Positions 19,084-27,154 of a stretch of 64,000 bases of DNA are shown here, piece by piece (position 1 is the stretch's first letter; every line of letters begins with the position of its first letter). The position numbers and the translations under genes were made by a program. This DNA is from an uncultured Planctomycetaceae bacterium (GTDB lineage Bacteria; Planctomycetota; Planctomycetia; Planctomycetales; Planctomycetaceae): the NCBI GenBank assembly GCA_943787265.1, contig CALSLT010000005.1, positions 62,001 through 126,000 on the forward strand. The letters are read 5' to 3'. Below the pieces are notes generated by a model. That model had not been told where the DNA came from. It was given only the letters and a program-made list of their open reading frames with translations, and made no database searches.

Positions 19084-20898
19084 ATGACACGCCGTCGCCA
19101 CCTCTCGCTTGCCATCGTCGTGACCTCGTTCGCGCTGCTGGCATACCACACGTTGCTTCCGCCGATGTTTGTCGTCGGAGCCGGCCACGAAACCACAAAA
19201 CCCGCTCGAGACAATAACGCCACGAAGACCGACTCCCCTCCAAGAGTGATCATCGTCGGAGCTGGCATCTCTGGACTGTCGGCCGCGTTGGAACTGGGGC
19301 GAGGCGGCGCGAACGTCACTGTCGTCGACATGTCGTCCGTATTCGGAGGTCACGCGGTGATGTCTCAGGGTGGCGTCAGCGTGGTCGACACTCCGGTCCA
19401 GCGAGAATCCGGTTGGGATGATTCGCCGAAACTGGCACGGCGGGATTTCATCGAATGGGGCGAGGACGCCGACCCGGACTGGGTGAAGTATTACGCCCGG
19501 AATTCGCGTCGCGATATTTACGAGTGGCTGACGGAACTCGGCGTCCGCTTCGAGAGTGTCCTGCCCGCGCCAGGTAATTCGGTCGACCGCTTTCATCAGC
19601 CCGCCGGACGCGGCATCGGACTGGTGGCTCCTCTTTATCGCGAGTGCCTTAAGCATTCCAACATTCGCTTCCTGTGGAATGTGCAGGCGACAAAGCTGCT
19701 CAAGAATGGCCATCGAGTCACCGGCATTCGACTGCTGAATCTTCGTAAGAATTCGGAGCAGTCGCTCAAAGCCGATGCCGTCGTACTGGCGACGGGCGGC
19801 TTTCAAAGTAACCTCGATATGGTCCGCGAGTTCTGGCCGGCAGACGTCACGTTTCCGGAAAAGATCCTCGCCGGTTCAGGTCGCAACTCGGTCGGCCGCG
19901 GACACCGTCTGGCTCAAGCCGCCGGCGCGGAGCTTGTAAAAATGGATCATCAGTGGAACTACTTCACCGGCATTCCTGACCCGCGTCAGGCCGACAGCAA
20001 CCACGGACTCAGCGCCGCCAACATGCACGGCATTCTGGTCAATCCGCAGGGACAACGCTTCGCAAATCTCCACAACTGGGCGAAGGAAGTCATGCCGCCG
20101 ATGCTCCGTCAGAAACGCGTCACCGTGTGGTTCGTGTTTGACGAGGCGACGAAGTCGAAATTCACGATCTCAGGTTCGGACTGGGCGGACTTCAAGAAGG
20201 TCGAACGCCTGGTGCTCGATAATCCCGATCTGGTGGCGAAGGCAGACACAATCGCCGGCCTCGCTGAAAAGACGGGACTGTCTCCGGAGAATCTGGCAGC
20301 AACGATCGCCCGCTACAACGCGCTGGTCGACAAAGGGCGTGACGAGGACTTCGGTCGCTTCGGCCCGGACCGATCAAACTACAACAACACGGCGTCGCCG
20401 AAACTCGAAACTCCGCCTTACTACGCGATGCAGAGCTGGCCGTTGACTCGAAAGAGCATGGGCGGCGTAGCTATCGATCTGCAGTGCCAAGTGCTGACTC
20501 GCTCAAAGACTCCGATTCCCGGCCTGTACGCGGTCGGCGAGCTGACCGGTCTAGCCGGCATTAACGGAAAGGCGGCTCTGGAAGGAACGTTTCTTGGCCC
20601 GTGCATTGTCACTGGCCGAGTCGCCGCGCGATCGATTCTGGGCGTGACAGTCCCGCCAACCACGCCCCTGCCGGCCACATCCGAACGATGCATCGACTGT
20701 CACGATGTAGAATCGCTCGTCAAAGAGAATCGCAAGGGCTACTGGCATTTTGAGAAGTCGCACCGCGTGGTTCTGGAACGAGAACTTGCCTGCCTGCTTT
20801 GTCACGCCGAGCTGGCTCCCTACGACGAAGACTCGCATCACATGAACCAGTTGGCGTTGACGGCATCCTGCGCAAGTTGTCACATCGCTCAGGAATAG
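19084..20898 (+). CDS. triheme flavocytochrome c (fumarate reductase-like flavoprotein)
   Basis: A 604-residue exported FAD protein. An N-terminal hydrophobic anchor or signal (about residues 5-27, LAIVVTSFALLAYHTL) is followed by the FAD-binding dinucleotide fold (VIIVGAGISGLSAALELGRGG, then VVDMSSVFGGHAVMSQGG). The body is the FAD_binding_2 / fumarate reductase type, ending in GVAIDLQCQVL and GLYAVGELTGLAGINGKAALEG. Three CxxCH motifs lie at the C-terminus: CIDCH (from residue 536), CLLCH and CASCH. Known flavocytochromes carry the hemes N-terminally; here they are C-terminal. It likely passes electrons between a periplasmic organic substrate and the respiratory chain; direction and substrate cannot be read. 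The 2-hydroxyacid dehydrogenase is divergently transcribed next to it. Confidence 0.88.
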   Translation: MTRRRHLSLAIVVTSFALLAYHTLLPPMFVVGAGHETTKPARDNNATKTDSPPRVIIVGAGISGLSAALELGRGGANVTVVDMSSVFGGHAVMSQGGVSVVDTPVQRESGWDDSPKLARRDFIEWGEDADPDWVKYYARNSRRDIYEWLTELGVRFESVLPAPGNSVDRFHQPAGRGIGLVAPLYRECLKHSNIRFLWNVQATKLLKNGHRVTGIRLLNLRKNSEQSLKADAVVLATGGFQSNLDMVREFWPADVTFPEKILAGSGRNSVGRGHRLAQAAGAELVKMDHQWNYFTGIPDPRQADSNHGLSAANMHGILVNPQGQRFANLHNWAKEVMPPMLRQKRVTVWFVFDEATKSKFTISGSDWADFKKVERLVLDNPDLVAKADTIAGLAEKTGLSPENLAATIARYNALVDKGRDEDFGRFGPDRSNYNNTASPKLETPPYYAMQSWPLTRKSMGGVAIDLQCQVLTRSKTPIPGLYAVGELTGLAGINGKAALEGTFLGPCIVTGRVAARSILGVTVPPTTPLPATSERCIDCHDVESLVKENRKGYWHFEKSHRVVLERELACLLCHAELAPYDEDSHHMNQLALTASCASCHIAQE

Positions 20899-21065
20899 TG
20901 GCCCGCGTAATTCCTCACCTAATTCTGAGCTCGTTCCACTTGCCACGTCCTCTGTCAAAAACTGAAGACGTGTTGCCAACCGTTGCCGGTCGGTGGTCGT
21001 GCCATTAGCCTCGCAATCTCACGGAACCAATCAATCGTTCTGACGGCGAACTCGGAGACAGCGCG

Positions 21066-22520
21066 ATGGCTAACGTATTGCATTTTCGCCAATCGGCGGC
21101 GGCACTCGTGCTGCTGGGAGTGGCCTTTGCCACGAACGAATCCCGCAGCGAAGACTGGCCGCAGTTTCGAGGGCCCAATGCCAGCGGCATCGCCAGCGAA
21201 AGTACGAAACCACCACTTCACTTTTCCGCTGAAGAGAACGTCAAGTGGTCGGTCGAGCTGGGCAAGGGTGTTGCCTGCCCGGTGATCGCCGACGGACGCC
21301 TCTTCACGACCACGATGACGGAAGACGGGCGTTTCGCCGTGATCGGTTTCGACGAAGTATCGGGCAAAGAACTGTGGAGAACGCACTTCGACACAGGAAA
21401 GCTCCCGGAGATCACGCCTCCCAACGAACATGCTTCTTCCACGCCGGCAGCCGATGGCGACCGCGTCTTCGTCCACTTCAGCACGATCGGGCTGATCGCC
21501 CTCGATGCAAAGTCGGGTGACGTGCTATGGAAGCATCCTCTGCCGATGCCGTTTTATTTGATGGGCTGGGGGGCCGCGAATTCCCCCATCCTGTATGGCG
21601 ATACCGTCGTCTTTAACCTGGACGACGATCTGGGCTCGTACCTGATCGCGCTGGATCAGAAAACCGGCGATGTGCGATGGCGAAAAGAGCGACCGGAAAT
21701 GCTCGGCGGGTACGCAGTGCCCGTTCTCTGCACGGCCAATGGTCGTACGGATATCGTCGTGGCGGGGTCCGGAAAGCTGATCGGTTATGACCCGTTGACC
21801 GGTAGCAACCGCTGGACGTGCAACTCGCTGTTGCGAACGATCATGTCGACGCCGGTGGTGGACGGCGACCGGATTTATCTTACGTCACAAAGTTACGGAG
21901 ATACCGACCGCGTGCTGAAGTTCGCACTGCTGCAGTGGCGCGACACGAATCAGGACGGAAAGCTGGAAAAGAAAGAACTTGAAACCGCGTTCCACAAAAA
22001 GTTCGACAAAGGCGACGCGAACGGCGACGGCTTTCTGATCGATGACGAAATTGACGCCGCGTTTCAGGCACCAACCAATATGGTCGGCGGCGGAAACATC
22101 AGTCAGGCGATTCTCGGTGGTGGCTCGGGTGACGTCACGAAGTCGCACATGCTGTGGAATCTCGACCACAAGACGCCGTCGAACATCGCCTCACCGCTGG
22201 CCTACGACGGTCGACTGCTGATGGTCAAAAAGGGCGGCATCTCTGCGGCGTTCTCGCTGAAGGACGGAGAGACAGTCTGGATGAAAAAACGAGTTGGCAA
22301 TTACGGCAACTACTACGCGTCACCAATCGCTGCCGGCGAGTACATCTTCGTGCCTGGCGAAAACGGCAACATCGTAGTTTTGAAAGCTGGCCCGGAAATC
22401 GATGTCATCTCAAAAAACGATATCGGCGACAGCCTGATTGCGACGCCAGCGATCGCCAACAACCGGCTCTACGTGCGCACTCTGCACCATCTGTACTGCT
22501 TCTCTGAAGAGGCAAAGTAA
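21066..22520 (+). CDS. secreted PQQ-like beta-propeller protein with an inserted EF-hand pair
   Basis: A 484-residue secreted protein. The signal peptide is about the first 29 residues (AAALVLLGVAFATNESRS). The propeller opens with DWPQFRGPNASGIA, a common start in planctomycete BamB/PQQ-like proteins, and continues with repeats of the GKELWRTHFDTG and SGDVLWKHPLPM type. Between about residues 290 and 340 there are two EF-hand calcium loops: DTNQDGKLEKKELE and DANGDGFLIDDEID. The propeller then resumes (VWMKKRVGNYGNYYASPIA). Such proteins may scaffold exported complexes or bind a ligand; catalytic PQQ binding is not implied. The next gene begins 5 bp after its stop, so the two form an operon. 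Confidence 0.9.
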   Translation: MANVLHFRQSAAALVLLGVAFATNESRSEDWPQFRGPNASGIASESTKPPLHFSAEENVKWSVELGKGVACPVIADGRLFTTTMTEDGRFAVIGFDEVSGKELWRTHFDTGKLPEITPPNEHASSTPAADGDRVFVHFSTIGLIALDAKSGDVLWKHPLPMPFYLMGWGAANSPILYGDTVVFNLDDDLGSYLIALDQKTGDVRWRKERPEMLGGYAVPVLCTANGRTDIVVAGSGKLIGYDPLTGSNRWTCNSLLRTIMSTPVVDGDRIYLTSQSYGDTDRVLKFALLQWRDTNQDGKLEKKELETAFHKKFDKGDANGDGFLIDDEIDAAFQAPTNMVGGGNISQAILGGGSGDVTKSHMLWNLDHKTPSNIASPLAYDGRLLMVKKGGISAAFSLKDGETVWMKKRVGNYGNYYASPIAAGEYIFVPGENGNIVVLKAGPEIDVISKNDIGDSLIATPAIANNRLYVRTLHHLYCFSEEAK

Positions 22521-22524
22521 CGCC

Positions 22525-24486
22525 ATGATCCACTCAATTGCTCATCGTATCTTTCGTAAGAACCGAGTCCTGACGGCAGTTCTTCTGACCACGTTGTGCA
22601 TGGCCAGCGCGGTTGAGGCCGCCGAGTTCGTACAGGTCATCCACGGCCCGGAAGCAGCTCCGCTCGAAAAACTCGCCGCCAGTGAACTTGCCGATATTCT
22701 CGGTCGAGTATTTGACGACGTCGAAATCCGCAGCGGAAGTGTCGTCGCGCGACGAGCCGGCACAATCCTATTCGTCGGCAATCCGGACACGAATCCGGGC
22801 ATCGCTCGCAATGACTTTGGTTGGCCGAAGGTCACCGACCAGGGACTCGCCATCGTCTCGAAGAGCGAACAGAAACTTCACGCCGTGGGAGGCGGAAGCC
22901 CGGCCGCGACGCTGTGGGCCGTCTACGAACTTGGACATCGTCTGGGGGTTCGATATCTGCTGCGCGGAGATATCGACCCGCTCAACAAACGGCCGTTCGA
23001 CCTGTCAGACATCGAGTTCACCATCGAACCGCAAGTTCGTCAGCGGGGATGGGAGACAATCGGAGCGGGTGCGCACTCATTCGAATCATGGGGACTTGCC
23101 GATCACCAGCGTGTGATCAGGCAACTAGCCAAAATGAAATTCAATCATTTGATTCTGAAGATCGAACCGTGGCATCCGTTTCTCCAATACGACTTCGAAG
23201 GCGTTACGAAAACGACAGGCACGTTCTGGTACGGCAGGAAATATCCACTGACTGGAGACGTCGTCGGCAAAAAAGCGTTTGGTGGAGCAAAGTTCTTTTC
23301 ACATCCGACCGTTGCAAACGCCGACTCGCCTGCGGAACGCAACGCGGCACAACAGCGTTTCCTGACATCCCTGATTGATTCGGCACGAAGCTACGGCATG
23401 TCTGTTTCCGTCCAGCTCCGGCGATCCAGGTTTGCTCCAGAGTTCGCCAAAGTCCTGAAGGGCTCTTCCAGCAAGCCCGGACAACTTCTGAGCGTTTCTC
23501 CGGCCAACCTGCAGAAGCCAGCACGTGACGCACAGCTGCTGTTTTCAACCAGGATGAAGTCATGCTTCGAGACCTACCCAAGCGTCGATCAGGTGTCCTG
23601 GCTGAAGGCACGTTCGGCGACTCGACGATTTGGAATCGTCGCTTCCGCGAAACGTGAGGCAGCGGAAACGATCAAGCCAAATCTGGAACGGGATCGGACC
23701 GTCGCGAAAAACAAAACAGAGATCCCCGATCCGGCGAAAGACTCCCGGCTCTCACTGGCGATTCACTCACCGACTTTGGACATGCTTCCGCAGACGCATT
23801 CGCAAGAGGTTCAGCGAACGTTGCAGGACGCCATCAAGGCTGGCTGGTCATCAGTTTCCGTGGGGTCGTCGACAGTCAACGAATTCAGCCAGGACGTGCA
23901 CTATGTTTCGCGGGCGATGTGGGATGTCAGCGTGGGGCCTGCTGAATCGCATAAAGATCTCTGGGCGACGACGACCGGAAACGAGTCGGCGGCAGACCGA
24001 TTGTGGCTGGGCCGCCAGCACCTGGAAAAGGCATCCTCACTGATCCTGGCGAACGACGCTGACCTGGTGAAACTCGGACCCGGCATGCTGATAAAACGTC
24101 ACTACATCGCCGAGCCAATTCCCGAATGGTGGCAGGAAGCGACCGACGCTTACACGCAGTACATGATCGAACTGTACCGAGCTCAGGGAGCGGTCGACGG
24201 TGGCGCAAAACCCGTCCTGTTTTACTACGCCAAGCGCAGCGAGTTTGTGCTCGAGTATCTGGGCGCGGTCAAAGCTGTTCGAGAAGCCGCACTGGCAAAG
24301 AAAGCCGGCGACAACGAGATGGCCCTCGAACATCTCGAACTGGCTCTTGAATCAACCTACAACTGCATCAACACGCTGTCCGACGTTGCCCGAAACCAGG
24401 GAGACCGAGGCCTGATCGCCGTGCTGAATGCCGACGCATTTCGGCCGCTGGTAGCTGAACTGGAGCGGCTGTCGGAAGAAGAATGA
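22525..24486 (+). CDS. secreted GH67/GH20-like glycosidase-type protein
   Basis: A 653-residue secreted protein. The signal peptide is within the first 35 residues (VLTAVLLTTLCMASAVEA). Residues about 36-190 resemble the N-terminal alpha/beta domain shared by alpha-glucuronidases (GH67) and beta-hexosaminidases (GH20): AASELADILGRVF, TILFVGNPDTN and the typical ATLWAVYELGHRLGVRYLLRGD. From about 200 there is a TIM-barrel-like region (MKFNHLILKIEPWHPFLQY). I do not see a clear acid/base Asp-Glu pair, so catalytic activity is uncertain. A helical C-terminus follows. The start at 22525 is 5 bp after the PQQ propeller stop, indicating co-transcription. Confidence 0.75.
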   Translation: MIHSIAHRIFRKNRVLTAVLLTTLCMASAVEAAEFVQVIHGPEAAPLEKLAASELADILGRVFDDVEIRSGSVVARRAGTILFVGNPDTNPGIARNDFGWPKVTDQGLAIVSKSEQKLHAVGGGSPAATLWAVYELGHRLGVRYLLRGDIDPLNKRPFDLSDIEFTIEPQVRQRGWETIGAGAHSFESWGLADHQRVIRQLAKMKFNHLILKIEPWHPFLQYDFEGVTKTTGTFWYGRKYPLTGDVVGKKAFGGAKFFSHPTVANADSPAERNAAQQRFLTSLIDSARSYGMSVSVQLRRSRFAPEFAKVLKGSSSKPGQLLSVSPANLQKPARDAQLLFSTRMKSCFETYPSVDQVSWLKARSATRRFGIVASAKREAAETIKPNLERDRTVAKNKTEIPDPAKDSRLSLAIHSPTLDMLPQTHSQEVQRTLQDAIKAGWSSVSVGSSTVNEFSQDVHYVSRAMWDVSVGPAESHKDLWATTTGNESAADRLWLGRQHLEKASSLILANDADLVKLGPGMLIKRHYIAEPIPEWWQEATDAYTQYMIELYRAQGAVDGGAKPVLFYYAKRSEFVLEYLGAVKAVREAALAKKAGDNEMALEHLELALESTYNCINTLSDVARNQGDRGLIAVLNADAFRPLVAELERLSEEE

Positions 24487-24546
24487 CTGATTCGCACGTC
24501 GGTTGATTCTGCAGTCACCGCTCACAACTGGCTGGGAAGAACCACT

Positions 24547-27072
24547 CTATTTTTTTGCCGGAAGCACGTTGACGGTAATCTGGTCCGACCAGACGGCGAA
24601 GCTGGTGTTCTTCTCGGCCGCCGCTTTCTTTGCGGCCTGGAGTACAGCCTCGATGGTCACTTTCGCGGACTCGGCTTTCTTGACTTTTTCAGCTGCGGCC
24701 TGAGCCTTCTTTGTTGCGGACTCAAAACGGGCTTCCTCATCTTTCGTACGAGCCTCTAGTTCAGACTTGGAATCTGCCGCTGCTGCTGCCAGGTCCTTGC
24801 GGCTTGTTTCCAGAGTCACCTTCGCTGCATCGGAAACGGTTTGGTCTTTCGCGACGGCTACCTTGAGACTTTCGATCAGTTTATTGATTCGCGCGACCTC
24901 GGCTTCAGCGCGAGCGACTGCGGCCGTGTTCCGCCTGTATTTCGTCACGCCCGTTCCGTGCAGTACGAACTGGTAACGGCCTGGCTGCACGTCGAAGTTG
25001 CCGTTCTTCGTGAAGTTAATCGACAGCGTCCCTTCGCTGGCATCCTGAGCGATGTTTACCGTCGGAAATCCACGATGCATGCCAAACAGACCGTGAGGTT
25101 CAACAGTCAATGTGCCGGTACGTGTTCCGTTGTCCGTGACCTTAATTGGCAATTCAAGTTTCTGCCCGATCTCGACGGATAACTCCTTATTTTCGGCCGG
25201 CTGCAGAATTGCGGACGCCTGCTCCTGCCCGATCACACCCAGCGGCACGCGTTCGGTCAGACGTGAACGCACGCGAATCGAGTCTGCAAAAATGTGACCC
25301 CAGACCAGCGCCGCGAATCGAGATTCGCGAACCAGTTCGTGATCGCCGACTTTTGCACGACCGACGATTCGGATATCACCGGACCACGAAACAGCATCTT
25401 TCGAGGCTGTCAGAACAAGGATGCCGCGGTCCGTCTTTCCGCTAAGGACCAGGGGGCTGGCGGTGACTCCCGGCGGAAGATCTTCCGCGGTAATGATGAT
25501 GTCTCCGGCAAAGTCGTCCTGTCGTGGAGCGTTGATCAGCACACCGGCCGTCGCTCCCTGCCTCAGCGTCGGAGTCTGGGAATATCCAGTTCGGTTCGTT
25601 GGAAGAGGTCGTTCAAAGGTTGCGAGCAGATCGAAGTCTGGAACCGGTTCGCGTATCGCCAGTCGATAAATCGAAGTCGGGCTGCCACTGCCAAACTGAT
25701 TGACGACGGTGACCTGGTATTCGCCATCGTGATCAGCCGCAAACACAATCGACGAGTCCGTCGTGTCCGGATTGATCGAGCCCTTACCATCGACTCGAAA
25801 GAACGAGGTCATGTCGTCGTTGTCCGAAATCTGAGTCAACGTCTCAGTGCCGTCATCCGCTTTTGCAATCTTGTGAAGAACGAGGTACGTGTCGACCCGG
25901 GACATCATGCGATCGGCGATGGTTTCTACGCAGTAGGTTTTGTCTTTCTGCGTTTTAAATCGATAAACATCTTCGTCGTTCGCTTTGTCAAATCTCGCAG
26001 CCAGTTCACACGGCACGTCAACACTCTGCATATCCAGCGTGGAATCTTCCAACACAATCGGAGCTGTCGAAAATCCGATTCGGACAGCGTTCGAATCATC
26101 GATCCGGTAATCGAAGCCTCGCAACAAACCCTGTCGAGGCTCGCCCGGATGGAAACTCTTCGGCGTAGAAGCAACTTTCGGCAACGTGATTTCAACCTGA
26201 AGGCTCTCCAACTGTTTGCCGGCGAGCGAGACCGTGTCGCTCAGTTTGCTACCTGGCAGGTTGCGACCGAACAGCGTGTAAGTATTCGTCGAGCCGGGTT
26301 CGCCAGCGGGCGGAAAGACAAAATCGATGTGCGGACGATCAGAAATGCTCAGCCGATAAAAGTGTTCGGCGCCGCCGCGATAGAGAATGTCAGAAACAGC
26401 CAGAAAGTATTCCGCATCCTGCTTCGCACTGACTTCGAGAAACGGGTCACGACCGTAAACTTCGCGATTGCGACTGACCTCGCGGCCTTCCGAATCGTAC
26501 ACAATCAGCATCCCGTCCATCCGCGAATCGATTCGCTCAGCGACAACTTCCAGCAGCACTCGTTGACCGGCCTTCACCGCGAATCGGTACCAGTCGATGC
26601 CGCGCGATGGGACATCGCCTTTGATGATCGAGTTGACGTCGACCGGCATCGCCTTGTCACGCGTTGAATGATCGCCTTCTTCGGCAACCTCGTTTGAATC
26701 GGCGGGGGCGACAACGAACGCCCGAGCCGTCGAGATACCCAGATAGCTGACCGCCCGAGCTTCGTAGGTTCCCGGCGGAACACCTTCAGCCACCTTGACC
26801 GAAAAACTTGTGCCGACCGGACGGAGTTCCGGGAAGAACTCATCAGCCGCCTGCACGATCCGTTCGGCGGTGATGCCCGGATGAGTAAACCTCAGCTCTG
26901 TCAGCTCTTCCAGATTCGAGCCGTAAAGCGAGACATTAAGTGTCTCACCAGCGCGTGCGGCGGGCGGTTTCAGTCGACTCAGATCCGGAGCCGGTAGCTG
27001 GGCGAACGCCGTCGAGACGCAGGTTGCGAAAACGACGAGCATGAAACCGAAAGCGCGACTGAGGTCGGTCAT
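24547..27072 (-). CDS. secreted PPC-domain protein with a C-terminal coiled coil
   Basis: An 841-residue secreted protein. The signal peptide is about residues 1-24 (FGFMLVVFATCVSTAFA). It continues into an IPT/Ig-like beta segment (AGETLNVSLYGSNLEELTEL), then PPC (bacterial pre-peptidase C-terminal) beta-sandwiches at about 150-250 and 370-490 (GIDWYRFAVKAGQRVLLEVVAERIDSRMDG; DEDVYRFKTQKDKTYCVETI). The last 120 residues before the final beta strand are a long Ala/Lys/Glu coiled coil (from about 715 to 820). The protein is probably an extracellular binding or assembly component. It lies 82 bp downstream of a DUF1549/DUF1553 gene on the same strand, a frequent planctomycete arrangement with DUF1501. 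Confidence 0.85.
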   Translation of the reverse strand: MTDLSRAFGFMLVVFATCVSTAFAQLPAPDLSRLKPPAARAGETLNVSLYGSNLEELTELRFTHPGITAERIVQAADEFFPELRPVGTSFSVKVAEGVPPGTYEARAVSYLGISTARAFVVAPADSNEVAEEGDHSTRDKAMPVDVNSIIKGDVPSRGIDWYRFAVKAGQRVLLEVVAERIDSRMDGMLIVYDSEGREVSRNREVYGRDPFLEVSAKQDAEYFLAVSDILYRGGAEHFYRLSISDRPHIDFVFPPAGEPGSTNTYTLFGRNLPGSKLSDTVSLAGKQLESLQVEITLPKVASTPKSFHPGEPRQGLLRGFDYRIDDSNAVRIGFSTAPIVLEDSTLDMQSVDVPCELAARFDKANDEDVYRFKTQKDKTYCVETIADRMMSRVDTYLVLHKIAKADDGTETLTQISDNDDMTSFFRVDGKGSINPDTTDSSIVFAADHDGEYQVTVVNQFGSGSPTSIYRLAIREPVPDFDLLATFERPLPTNRTGYSQTPTLRQGATAGVLINAPRQDDFAGDIIITAEDLPPGVTASPLVLSGKTDRGILVLTASKDAVSWSGDIRIVGRAKVGDHELVRESRFAALVWGHIFADSIRVRSRLTERVPLGVIGQEQASAILQPAENKELSVEIGQKLELPIKVTDNGTRTGTLTVEPHGLFGMHRGFPTVNIAQDASEGTLSINFTKNGNFDVQPGRYQFVLHGTGVTKYRRNTAAVARAEAEVARINKLIESLKVAVAKDQTVSDAAKVTLETSRKDLAAAAADSKSELEARTKDEEARFESATKKAQAAAEKVKKAESAKVTIEAVLQAAKKAAAEKNTSFAVWSDQITVNVLPAKK

Positions 27073-27154
27073 CGATCAAAATCCGAAGATCGTTAAGAAA
27101 CAGAAAGCCGTAAGGACGCACCAGATCAGAAAGCTGATTCGCAGCGAGGCTAAT

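Noticed and set aside
25294..26667. 457-codon plus-strand open frame
   Set aside because: It lies entirely antisense to the PPC-domain gene, which has a signal peptide and clear domains; the antisense product has no recognisable motif.
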